Program-made: the position numbers and the translations under genes
From: an uncultured Clostridia bacterium
Lineage (GTDB): Bacteria; Bacillota; Clostridia; Oscillospirales; CAG-272
Direction: 5' to 3'
Length of the DNA stretch: 19,023 bases
Assembly (NCBI GenBank): GCA_945949385.1
Contig: CAMFEL010000021.1
Location: 1 to 19,023, forward strand
The notes under the pieces: model-generated
What the model saw: the letters and a program-made list of their open reading frames with translations, nothing else
Database searches by the model: none
Told to the model about the DNA's origin: nothing
Shown here: positions 1-7,022 of the stretch, in pieces
Position numbering within the stretch: position 1 is the first letter of the stretch
Layout: every line of letters begins with the position of its first letter

Positions 1-6
1 AGCGGC

Positions 7-62
7 AAGCGAGAAAAAGCACAGAAGAAAGTAAACTCTCTTCTGTGCTTTTTCTATCGCTT
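7..62. terminator. Long bidirectional terminator-like hairpin
   Basis: A perfect 17-bp inverted repeat (12-28 pairs with 39-55) encloses a 10-nt loop. The stem extends through a 2-nt bulge by another 5 bp (7-11 with 58-62). The arms contain A5 and T5 tracts, typical of a hairpin that can end transcription in both directions. It probably terminates a gene lying left of the window, but that gene is not visible. Confidence 0.7.
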
Positions 63-116
63 TACGGACGGTGAAACCGTCCGCCCCTGCGGTTAATGTT
101 CAGTCTGCTTTTCTTG

Positions 117-205
117 CTTTCTGTGAGTAACTTCAAGTCTGCTATCGACACGCTCATTAGCGTAGCTATATTTTTACCGCGATACTTGAAACTTAGGCTA
201 ACGGG
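117..205. repeat. Non-coding repeat A (first copy)
   Basis: This stretch aligns almost without gaps to 460-548. Shared landmarks are CTTTCTGTG, AAGTCTGCT, TCGACAC, ACCGCGA and AACTTAGGCT in the same order and spacing. By eye the two copies share roughly three quarters of their bases. No coding potential or transposase is associated with it. Confidence 0.7.
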
Positions 206-292
206 ACAAGCTCTCTGCACTTAGTCGAATTTGTTATGCCCTTGCAACGCAACGCTTTGATGTTCTACCGTGTCGAGAAGAGGGGAGAGATT

Positions 293-334
293 CTAAAGAG
301 AGGGGAGAAGATACATCGTCTCCCCTCTCTTTAG
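293..334. other. 15-bp perfect hairpin
   Basis: Positions 293-307 pair perfectly with 320-334 around a 12-nt loop. The left arm motif AGAGGGGAGA also occurs just upstream (about 279-288), so the right arm could pair with either copy. It lies inside the segment that separates repeats A and B in the first module. There is no T-tract of the usual terminator kind. Confidence 0.65.
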
Positions 335-354
335 CCGGTCGGGGAGGCTCGGAG

Positions 355-379
355 GGGCTGCTGCCGGGACAGCAGTCCC
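355..379. other. GC-rich hairpin at the segment border
   Basis: CTGCTG (358-363) pairs with CAGCAG (370-375), and GGG (355-357) with CCC (377-379) across a one-base bulge. It overlaps the right-hand copy of a CGGGACA direct repeat (365-371) that also occurs at 202-208. Confidence 0.55.
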
Positions 380-432
380 TTCGAAAAATTCTCTCTTCAC
401 CTCTGACGGCTGATAATCAAGTCTGAAATCCT
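375..432. repeat. Non-coding repeat B (first copy)
   Basis: Matches 554-610 with small length differences. Shared landmarks are GTCCCTTCGAAAA, CTTCAC, CGGCT and ATAATCAA followed by TCTGAA. It forms the second half of a duplicated module whose first half is 117-205. Confidence 0.65.
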
Positions 433-459
433 AAAGCACTATCAGTATAGCAATACTTT

Positions 460-548
460 CTTTCTGTGGGTAACCCCAAGTCTGCTGTCGACACATTCCA
501 AAGCACTGCTTTATATCCACCGCGAAACCTGCAACTTAGGCTGACGGC
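460..548. repeat. Non-coding repeat A (second copy)
   Basis: Second copy of the 117-205 repeat, with the same ordered landmarks. Here it is followed after about 5 bp by the second repeat unit (554-610). In the first copy the equivalent junction is separated by about 170 bp. Confidence 0.7.
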
Positions 549-553
549 GCGTC

Positions 554-610
554 GTCCCTTCGAAAACTCCCTTCTTCACTTCTGTCGGCTAATAATCAAA
601 TCTGAATTCT
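554..610. repeat. Non-coding repeat B (second copy)
   Basis: Second copy of the 375-432 unit, directly following repeat A copy two, giving an uninterrupted module at 460-610. It ends just before the stop codon of the minus-strand TSUP gene. Confidence 0.65.
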
Positions 611-621
611 GTTCCGGTCAC

Positions 622-1020
622 TTAATTACCGGTGCTATTTGCGTTTTTTCGCTTTTTCGAAACCGTTTTCACAAGCGACACGCCGCCGCTCAGCACCAGC
701 ATGGCGCCGAACAGTTTTCTGACAAGATGGGGCTCTGTGACGGATGCAAGCGTTGAGCCTGCATACGCACAAAACATTCCCACCGCACCTACAAGCAAAA
801 CCAGTCCCCAGTTCATCCGCCGCTTCGCCGAGTGAACAAACAGCGCCGCCGCAGACGCAAATATGAAAAAGTACAGATTTAAGCCCTGAGCTTCAAGCTG
901 TCCCACACTCCGCAGAAGCGTCAGATAAATTACCAGCAGTCCGCCGCCTCCTATACCCATTCCCGATAATATACCGATGGCAAAGGCAGCCGCCATGTCA
1001 AGAAATACCGTGTTTCTCAC
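622..1020 (-). CDS. Half-size TSUP (TauE/SafE-type) membrane protein
   Basis: A 132-residue hydrophobic protein with about four membrane segments. The N-terminal part has the glycine-rich GIGGGGLLVIYL motif, followed by QLEAQGLNLYFF, both typical of the TSUP family, which exports sulfite, sulfonates or related anions. Full TSUP proteins have about 250 residues in two homologous halves; this is one half. Clostridia often encode two adjacent half-size proteins, but no partner lies next to this one. Reading starts at GTG (1018-1020). A TAA lies two codons upstream and AAGGA directly abuts the GTG, so the ATG at 994-996 is an alternative start. That AAGGA-at-stop arrangement would fit a lost upstream partner gene. 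The substrate cannot be read from sequence. Confidence 0.75.
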   Translation of the reverse strand: MRNTVFLDMAAAFAIGILSGMGIGGGGLLVIYLTLLRSVGQLEAQGLNLYFFIFASAAALFVHSAKRRMNWGLVLLVGAVGMFCAYAGSTLASVTEPHLVRKLFGAMLVLSGGVSLVKTVSKKRKNANSTGN

Positions 1021-1131
1021 TCCTTATGCTCATATTCATATGACCGATAGCTTTATTTTTTGCTTTTATGCCGGAATATATGCGCATTCGGCTTGCGGTT
1101 TGCCATAAATCAAACCTGTTTAATAAAACTA

Positions 1132-1160
1132 TTGAAAACGCCGTTTGCCTGTGATATACT
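1132..1160 (+). promoter_or_regulatory. Sigma-A promoter of trkA-trkH
   Basis: TTGAAA (1132-1137) and TATACT (1155-1160) are separated by exactly 17 bp. The -10 is preceded by TG and one base, an extended -10. Transcription would start near 1167, about 80 nt before the chosen trkA start. Confidence 0.75.
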
Positions 1161-1246
1161 TTACGGTATAAAGATTATATTAAGATTTGCGTGCGGCCGT
1201 ATAAGTGCAAAACTCGGCGTGCCGGAAAGAAAGGCGGTTTTCTGTC

Positions 1247-2605
1247 TTGAAAATAATCATCGTCGGATGCGGGAAAATAGGTACTACCGTTATACAAAGT
1301 CTGGTGTCCGAGGACCATGATGTGGTGGCAGTGGATTGGGATCGCAATGTGGTAAATGAAATAACGAATATATACGACGTCATCGGCGTCTGCGGTTCCG
1401 GTGCCGACTGCGAAACCCTGCGGGAGGCGGATGCCGCTCATGCCGAGCTGTTTGCTTCCCTTACCGGCAACGACGAGGTCAATATGCTGGCGTGCTTTAT
1501 TGCCAAGCGTATGGGCGCCCGTCATACAATTGCAAGAGTGAGAAACACCGGATACAGCGAACAGTCCATCGGTTATATGCGTCAGCAGCTTGACATATCC
1601 ATGACGGTAAATCCGGAGGCTCTGTCGGCGCAGGAGCTGTTTCATATACTGAGACTTCCGGGCGCTGTCAATATGGAGACTTTTTCACGCCGCAGCTTTG
1701 AAATGGCCGAATTCAAGCTGAGAGCCGATTCTCCTCTCAGCGGCATGACTCTTGCGGATATGCGGCGCAGATACAAGGCTAATTTTCTCGTGGGTGTGGT
1801 TCAGCGCGGAGAAAATGTATATATCCCCGACGGCAGCTTTACCCTTCGGGACGGAGACCGTATAGGTCTTACCGCCGATGCCGCCGAAATGATGAAACTG
1901 ATCCGTCTTATGGGCATAACACAGAAGCAGGCGAAAAGCGTAATGATAATAGGCGCCAGCCGTACCGCTTTCTATCTTGCGAAAATGATGCTTGCGGGGG
2001 GCGCTAACGTAAAAATTATTGAAAAAGACAAGGAAAGATGCCGCACCTTCAGCGAGTCTCTCGAAGGAGCGGTTATAATAAACGGCGACGGTGCCCGTCA
2101 GGAGCTGCTCATGGAGGAGGGACTTACCCGCATGGACGGCTTTGTGGCGCTGACGGGTATGGATGAGGAGAACATTCTTTTGTCCTATTACGCTCAGGAG
2201 GCAGGGGTGCCCAAGGTCATTTCAAAGGTGAACAGAAGCGAGTTTGCCCTTATGGCGGATAAGCTGGGGCTGGAATGTGTTGTCTCTCCCAAAAAGGTGA
2301 TTTCCGATATATTCGTCCGCTATGCGAGAGCTCTGCGCAGCTCCATAGGCAGCAAGATCGAAACGCTTTACAAGCTTATGGACGGCAGAGCGGAGGCGTT
2401 GGAATTTATAGCTCAGTCCGATTTCAAGTATCTTCATGTGCCTCTCAAGGATATTATGCTGCGACCAAATATGCTGATTGCGGGCATTATCCGCGGCAGA
2501 AAGAGCATAATCCCCACAGGCGAGGATGTTATAACGGCAGGTGACAGGGTCGTGGTGCTGACGGCACGCTCCAGAATGTCGGATCTGTCCGATATGGTAA
2601 GGTAA
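1247..2605 (+). CDS. trkA: Trk potassium uptake regulatory subunit TrkA
   Basis: Peripheral cytoplasmic, nucleotide-binding subunit that gates the TrkH potassium channel. The 452-residue protein has two RCK repeats. The first begins with the Rossmann motif GCGKIG (residues 7-12) and a conserved acidic residue at D30. The second begins near residue 220 with VMIIGAS, and each is followed by a TrkA-C domain. The length matches full two-repeat TrkA proteins. I chose the TTG at 1247 because it gives the family-typical MKIIIVG N-terminus and has AAGGCGG (1231-1237) 9 nt upstream. The ATG at 1205 has no ribosome binding site and would add 14 unconserved residues. trkH follows after 10 bp, so the two form an operon. 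Confidence 0.93.
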   Translation: MKIIIVGCGKIGTTVIQSLVSEDHDVVAVDWDRNVVNEITNIYDVIGVCGSGADCETLREADAAHAELFASLTGNDEVNMLACFIAKRMGARHTIARVRNTGYSEQSIGYMRQQLDISMTVNPEALSAQELFHILRLPGAVNMETFSRRSFEMAEFKLRADSPLSGMTLADMRRRYKANFLVGVVQRGENVYIPDGSFTLRDGDRIGLTADAAEMMKLIRLMGITQKQAKSVMIIGASRTAFYLAKMMLAGGANVKIIEKDKERCRTFSESLEGAVIINGDGARQELLMEEGLTRMDGFVALTGMDEENILLSYYAQEAGVPKVISKVNRSEFALMADKLGLECVVSPKKVISDIFVRYARALRSSIGSKIETLYKLMDGRAEALEFIAQSDFKYLHVPLKDIMLRPNMLIAGIIRGRKSIIPTGEDVITAGDRVVVLTARSRMSDLSDMVR

Positions 2606-2615
2606 GGGTGGTATA

Positions 2616-4058
2616 ATGAATCGCAGAATGGTCATATTCACCCTGGGTCAGATGGTGCTGCTGGAGGCGGTGCTGCTGCTGCTTCCCATACTGGTGTCGG
2701 CGCTGTACGGCGAGGCGTGCATAAAAGCGCTGGCACTGACCGCCGGCGGCTGTGTTCTTGCAGGCGCGCTGCTTATGCTGGCGGGGAGGACGAAAAACCG
2801 CGTTATTTACGCCAAAGAGGGCTTTCTCATTGTTTCTCTTGCGTGGATAAGCCTGTCGGCACTGGGCGCTTTGCCCTTTTTCATAAGCGGAGAGATACCA
2901 AATTATATAGATGCCTTTTTTGAAACTGTCAGCGGCTTTACCACAACGGGAGCGTCAATACTTACAAATCTGGAGAAAATGAGCCGCGGGCTGCTGTTCT
3001 GGCGCAGCTTTACTCACTGGGTAGGCGGCATGGGTGTTCTCGTGTTCATTATGGCCATAGTGCCCAATGTCAGCGAGCGCTCCATACACATAATACGGGC
3101 TGAAATGCCGGGGCCTATCGTAGGAAAGTTAGTGCCCCGGGTCAAGGATACCGCAAAAATACTGTACCTTATATATATTGGGCTTACGGTTTTGGAAATC
3201 ATATTGCTGGTGGCGGGCAAAATGCCTTTGTATGACAGCATTGTTCATACCTTCGGTACCGCAGGTACGGGCGGCTTCGGCATTAAGGGGGATTCCATTG
3301 CCTCCTATTCTCCATATCTGCAATGGGTTATAACCGTGTTTATGCTGCTTTTCGGCATAAACTTCAATGTGTTTTACCTCCTTCTGGCGCGGCGCTTCAG
3401 AGCGGCGGCAAAAAGCACGGAAGTGTGGACATATCTTGCCATCGTGGGCGTGTCCGTGGCGGCTATTGCCGTAAATATACGGCATATGTATGCGACTATT
3501 GCGGAGACCGTGAGGCTTTCGGCCTTCCAGGTGGCGTCCATTATAACGACCACCGGATACTCCACCTGTGATTTCAACCTATGGCCGGGCTTTTCAAAAT
3601 CGGTGCTGCTGGTACTTATGTTTATAGGAGCCTGCGCAGGCTCAACGGGCGGCGGGCTTAAGGGGTCGAGACTCATGATACTGGTGAAAATGGGGCGAAA
3701 TGAACTTCGCCACCTGATCCATCCCAGAAGCGTTACTACCGTAAAGCTGGAGGGAAAACAGCTTGATGCCGCTACTCTCCATAATGTGGCAAACTACTTT
3801 ATTCTCTATATGCTGGCGTTTTTCTCACTGTTTCTGGCGGTAAGCCTTGACCGCTTTGATATTGAAACGGATTTCAGCGCCGTGGCTGCGTGCTTTAACA
3901 ATATCGGTCCCGGCTTCGGCGCGGTAGGACCTGCGGCAAGCTATGCCGCATACTCGCCGCTGTCGAAAATAGTGCTGTCTCTGGCAATGCTTTTGGGACG
4001 ACTTGAGATCTTCCCGGTAATTCTTATGTTTGTACCCTCTACATGGACTAAAAAATAA
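2616..4058 (+). CDS. trkH: Trk potassium transporter membrane subunit TrkH
   Basis: Pore-forming integral membrane protein of the SKT (Trk/Ktr/HKT) superfamily, importing K+ together with TrkA. The 480-residue sequence shows the four selectivity-filter loops: SGFTTTGAS, FGTAGTGGFG, TTTGYSTC and NNIGPGFGAVGP. The glycine-rich segment GACAGSTGGGLKGSR lies before the last repeat, in the intramembrane-loop region important for gating in this family. Length agrees with bacterial TrkH. The ATG at 2616 has AGGGTGG just upstream. The gene is cotranscribed with trkA from the promoter at 1132-1160 and ends at a strong terminator. Confidence 0.94.
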   Translation: MNRRMVIFTLGQMVLLEAVLLLLPILVSALYGEACIKALALTAGGCVLAGALLMLAGRTKNRVIYAKEGFLIVSLAWISLSALGALPFFISGEIPNYIDAFFETVSGFTTTGASILTNLEKMSRGLLFWRSFTHWVGGMGVLVFIMAIVPNVSERSIHIIRAEMPGPIVGKLVPRVKDTAKILYLIYIGLTVLEIILLVAGKMPLYDSIVHTFGTAGTGGFGIKGDSIASYSPYLQWVITVFMLLFGINFNVFYLLLARRFRAAAKSTEVWTYLAIVGVSVAAIAVNIRHMYATIAETVRLSAFQVASIITTTGYSTCDFNLWPGFSKSVLLVLMFIGACAGSTGGGLKGSRLMILVKMGRNELRHLIHPRSVTTVKLEGKQLDAATLHNVANYFILYMLAFFSLFLAVSLDRFDIETDFSAVAACFNNIGPGFGAVGPAASYAAYSPLSKIVLSLAMLLGRLEIFPVILMFVPSTWTKK

Positions 4059-4060
4059 TG

Positions 4061-4098
4061 AAAGGCTTCCCAAAGTCATGGCTTTGGGAAGCCTTTTT
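4061..4098. terminator. Terminator after trkH, probably bidirectional
   Basis: A perfect 15-bp stem (4061-4075 with 4082-4096) has a 6-nt loop, and the right arm leads into a T5 tract on the plus strand. It starts 2 bp after the trkH stop and lies 20 bp beyond the end of the convergent minus-strand gene, so it probably serves both. Confidence 0.9.
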
Positions 4099-4117
4099 GT
4101 ATGTTTGCTCCGAGAAT

Positions 4118-4762
4118 TTATTCAAGCTCCAGATGCTCGCAGTTCAGAAAGGCCTGGGCGCTGATGGTACTGGTTACGGGGATAAGCGTTTTTGCTCCGC
4201 AGCGCTCGCACTTCACCTCCACCCCGTCCGCCGTGACTTCTACGGTGTAAACGCCCTCGTCTTCGGGACAGCGGCAGCTTATGGCACCTGATTCGTCAAG
4301 GTCGCGTATGACAAAATTGACGATTTCCAATATCTGCGGGTCGCTCAGTATGGCGCTGTCCTCGCCGCGTGCCTTGGAAAAGCCTTCGTAATCGGCCTCT
4401 CCCATAAGCTCCCGAAGCTCGTCGTCCGCTTCTTTTTGCGCCGCTTCAACGGAGTCCTTTTTGCCTAACAGGCATATATCAACCCCCGAATAGGGACAAG
4501 GCAGGGAAAACAGCTCTTTATCGAAAAACACTTGCGACGAAACGGAAAAATTGTGGGGCTTGGGGCAGATAAAGCAGGGAACGGTAAAGCGCAGCTTTTT
4601 ATCCTTTGTATAAACCAGCGTAAGCTCCTCCTCGCAGCCGCAGGGACATCTGAGCCGAAGCATATCCGCCGACAGGGTGAAAAGTCCGGCAATGCCCGTG
4701 ACCCAGCTTCCGCAAGCGGGGCAGCGATAAGATACGGTGGTCTCCTTCTGGTTGAGAAGCAT
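4118..4762 (-). CDS. Cysteine-rich zinc-ribbon-like protein, CpXC type
   Basis: A 214-residue protein of unknown function. Metal-site-like cysteine clusters are spread over the chain: CPAC (14-17), CPCGC (39-43), CFIC (63-66), C89 and C97, CRC (163-165), CERC (185-188) and C208. The first third resembles the CpXC domain seen in uncharacterised clostridial proteins. The middle (about 103-160) is acidic and helical in composition. There is no signal peptide or membrane segment, so it is probably cytosolic. The ATG at 4762 has GAAAGGTG about 9 nt upstream. It lies 89 bp downstream of the citrate synthase gene on the same strand, so cotranscription is possible. The CpXC assignment is by motif resemblance only. 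Confidence 0.7.
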   Translation of the reverse strand: MLLNQKETTVSYRCPACGSWVTGIAGLFTLSADMLRLRCPCGCEEELTLVYTKDKKLRFTVPCFICPKPHNFSVSSQVFFDKELFSLPCPYSGVDICLLGKKDSVEAAQKEADDELRELMGEADYEGFSKARGEDSAILSDPQILEIVNFVIRDLDESGAISCRCPEDEGVYTVEVTADGVEVKCERCGAKTLIPVTSTISAQAFLNCEHLELE

Positions 4763-4851
4763 TGAAAAACCACACCTTTCCGAAATAGGTTGTTACAGCC
4801 GGCTTTTGCCGCTGTGCTTATTATGCTTATTATGGCGGCAGAAGCGCCCGG

Positions 4852-6234
4852 TTATTCCGCACTCTCCTCCGCATTTCTCTGCGACATGGGCACATACTTT
4901 GCGCGCTCTCTGACGCACTTATATGCGGGACGGATGATTTTTCCCGCGTTCTGGAGCTCCTCCAGACGGTGCGCGCTCCAGCCCGCTATTCTGGCAACGG
5001 CGAAAATAGGGGTGTAAAGCTGCTCTGGCAAGTCAAGCATACGGTATATCATGCCGCTGTAAAAGTCTACGTTGGGGCTGACGCCCTTATAAATCCTGCG
5101 CTTTTCTGCAATAAGCTCGGAGGCGCATTTTGCCGTTCTCTTATAAAGATCGTACTCCTCCTGAAGCCCTTTCTCCACGGAAAGCCGCTTTGCAAACACC
5201 TTAAGTATCTCGGCACGCGGGTCGGACAGGGAGTATATGGCGTGACCCATGCCGTATATAAGCCCGCTGCGGTCAAAGGCCTCTTTTGCAAGCACCTTGG
5301 ATAGATAATCCCTGACTGAGCCGTCGCTGCGGTCGGGAATGTTTGCCTTCATATCGTCGAACATATGGACGACTTTTATATTGGCGCCGCCGTGACGGGG
5401 ACCCTTGAGAGAGCCCAGAGAGGCGGCTACCGCAGAGTAGGTGTCCGTGCCGGAGGAGGTCACCACGTGGGTGGTGAAGGTGGAGTTGTTGCCGCCGCCG
5501 TGCTCTGCGTGCAGAACAAGGGCAAGGTCAAGCGTGCGTGCCTCCGTCTCCGTGTAGGAGCCGTCGGGACGCAGTATATGCAGAAGGTTTTCCGCCGCGG
5601 AAAGCTCCGGACGGGGCGGGTGGATATAAAGGCTGTTGCCGTCGTGGTAATGGGAGTATGACTGATACGCATATACCGAAAGCATAGGAAACAGGGCGAT
5701 GAGCTGCAAGCACTGTCGCATTACGTTTACGGGAGAAATATCGTCCGCATTTTCATCGTATGCATACAGCGTGAGAACGCTCCTTGCCAGCGTATTCATC
5801 ATATCGTGGCTGGGGGCTTTAAGTATAATGTCGCGAACAAAGTTGGTGGGCAGACTGCGGTAAGCGCCCAGCTGATCCCTGAATGCCGCAAGCTCTGCGG
5901 CGTCCGGCAGGGAGCCCATAAGCAAAAGGTAGACGCACTCCTCAAAGCCGTACCTTCCGTCGTGCAGAAAGCCGCCTACAATATCGCGTATATTTATTCC
6001 GCGGTAATAAAGCTCACCGGGGGCGGGGACGGTCTCGCCGTTTTCCGTTTTTGAGGAAACGATCTCGGAAATCTCCGTAAGCCCGGTAAGCACACCGCGC
6101 CCGTTAATGTCACGCAGTCCGCGTTTTACATCGTACTGCGTATACATTTCGGGCATTATTTCGTTGGCGGCAGCGCTTTTTTCCGCCAGTCGGTGCAGAT
6201 AAGGTGTATTTTCACTGAAGGGATTTTTTGCCAT
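4852..6234 (-). CDS. gltA: Citrate synthase (citrate/2-methylcitrate synthase family)
   Basis: Condenses acetyl-CoA and oxaloacetate to citrate, here probably to feed 2-oxoglutarate/glutamate synthesis. The 460-residue protein has the catalytic-site motifs LHAEHGGGNNSTF, GPRHGGAN, GMGHAIY (active-site His) and PNVDFYSG (catalytic Asp), then RIAGWSAHRLEEL near the C-terminus. It is some 80-90 residues longer than compact bacterial enzymes such as those of Bacillus (about 370). Much of the excess is an N-terminal extension before YRGINIRD, as in many clostridial homologues. The ATG at 6234 has GAAAGGT about 10 nt upstream. No aconitase or isocitrate dehydrogenase lies nearby, so methylcitrate synthase activity cannot be excluded from sequence. 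Confidence 0.9.
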   Translation of the reverse strand: MAKNPFSENTPYLHRLAEKSAAANEIMPEMYTQYDVKRGLRDINGRGVLTGLTEISEIVSSKTENGETVPAPGELYYRGINIRDIVGGFLHDGRYGFEECVYLLLMGSLPDAAELAAFRDQLGAYRSLPTNFVRDIILKAPSHDMMNTLARSVLTLYAYDENADDISPVNVMRQCLQLIALFPMLSVYAYQSYSHYHDGNSLYIHPPRPELSAAENLLHILRPDGSYTETEARTLDLALVLHAEHGGGNNSTFTTHVVTSSGTDTYSAVAASLGSLKGPRHGGANIKVVHMFDDMKANIPDRSDGSVRDYLSKVLAKEAFDRSGLIYGMGHAIYSLSDPRAEILKVFAKRLSVEKGLQEEYDLYKRTAKCASELIAEKRRIYKGVSPNVDFYSGMIYRMLDLPEQLYTPIFAVARIAGWSAHRLEELQNAGKIIRPAYKCVRERAKYVPMSQRNAEESAE

Positions 6235-6300
6235 TGTTATACATACCTTTCAACTGTCGGGAATATATTTATATTAAATATATTAACCCAATAAAATGAA
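6235..6300 (-). promoter_or_regulatory. AT-rich upstream region of citrate synthase
   Basis: The stretch 6261-6300 is very AT-rich, with several possible -10 hexamers on the minus strand (for example TAATAT). No clear -35 at 17 bp was found. It probably holds the citrate synthase promoter, but the exact hexamers cannot be fixed. Confidence 0.35.
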
Positions 6301-6335
6301 CGGCGTGTGAATGAAGAAAAGATTTACTGTCAATT

Positions 6336-6363
6336 TTTTCAAATTCCGCCGCCATCTTATAAT
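6336..6363 (+). promoter_or_regulatory. Candidate promoter of the SOD-like gene
   Basis: A perfect TATAAT (6358-6363) has a weak TTTTCA -35 (6336-6341) at 16 bp. A transcript would start near 6370, downstream of the ATG at 6311, which supports the ATG at 6407 as the real start. Confidence 0.5.
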
Positions 6364-6406
6364 AGCAGCGGGCAAATTCGGGGTTTTGAAAGGGGATGGG
6401 AAAAGA

Positions 6407-7009
6407 ATGCATTTCGACTACAAAAAAGACGCGCCCATAGAGCAGGTAAACGCGGATTTTCTCACAAAAGAGGAGCTTGTCCGACACCGCGATATATATA
6501 TGGGTGAGCAGGCGGCGGCGCTGTCCGTGTTTACGGACGGCAAAGACAAATGCGACGCGCAGGTGCTTTGCAGGCTTCCGCCCTCGGCGTTTCCGCGCTA
6601 TATGCGGAATATGCTTGATTCAATTCGCGAGGACGCGGGGGGATATGTGTGTCATCGGGCGTTTTTTGCCTCAATAGGAAGCGGCGGCGCAGTTCCCGCC
6701 GAGGCGAGAAAGCTTATCAAAAGCAGCTTCGGCAGTCTTGAAGGCCTGCGTTTTGCCTTTACCGACGCGGCCAAAAAATACAGAGAACAGGGGTATTTGT
6801 GGATAGCGGAGGAAAATCTGCGGCGGCACCGTGCTCTGAAGCTTGTTTTCACGAAGGGAAACAGCCTTTTGCCGCCCCATATGCACGGAATTCTGTGTCT
6901 TGATATGTGGGAGCATTCCTACTCCGGACGCTACGGCTGTGACCGGGGCGCCTATGCCGCGGCTTTTCTTGCGTGTGCACGGTGGGAAAAGCTTGTTCTT
7001 GTTCGGTAA
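6407..7009 (+). CDS. Divergent Fe/Mn-type superoxide dismutase-like protein
   Basis: With the start at 6407 (AGGGG about 11 nt upstream) the protein has 200 residues, the usual SodA/SodB length. All four expected metal ligands can be placed by hand alignment: H27, H83 (in CHRAFF), D166 and H170 (in DMWEH). The bridging Glu of WEH is kept. Several second-shell residues differ from E. coli MnSOD: the His30 and Tyr34 equivalents are Tyr31 and Gln35, the first Trp of GSGWAW is Tyr, and the active-site Gln region reads KGNSLLP. It may be a genuine SOD with altered tuning or a metal protein with another activity. It is cytosolic, has its own promoter, and converges on the carboxypeptidase gene with only 13 bp between. 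The longer ATG at 6311 would add 32 unlike residues. Confidence 0.75.
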   Translation: MHFDYKKDAPIEQVNADFLTKEELVRHRDIYMGEQAAALSVFTDGKDKCDAQVLCRLPPSAFPRYMRNMLDSIREDAGGYVCHRAFFASIGSGGAVPAEARKLIKSSFGSLEGLRFAFTDAAKKYREQGYLWIAEENLRRHRALKLVFTKGNSLLPPHMHGILCLDMWEHSYSGRYGCDRGAYAAAFLACARWEKLVLVR

Positions 7010-7022
7010 AAGAGGGAGTCCT

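Larger units (their letters stand above)
63..621. other. Gene-free region with hairpins and diverged repeats
   Basis: No convincing coding region is present. The short open frame at 466-756 runs through repeat copies and then antisense to the TSUP gene, so it is not credible. The region contains a small 8-bp hairpin (65-83, loop GAA), the duplicated modules described separately, a 15-bp hairpin at 293-334 and a GC-rich hairpin at 355-379. Confidence 0.6.

Noticed and set aside
466..756. 96-residue open frame in the left intergenic region
   Set aside because: Its first part lies in non-coding repeats and the rest is antisense to the TSUP gene; no conserved pattern.
1205..1246. Upstream ATG start for trkA
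   Set aside because: There is no ribosome binding site, and it adds 14 residues before the family-typical MKIIIVG start.
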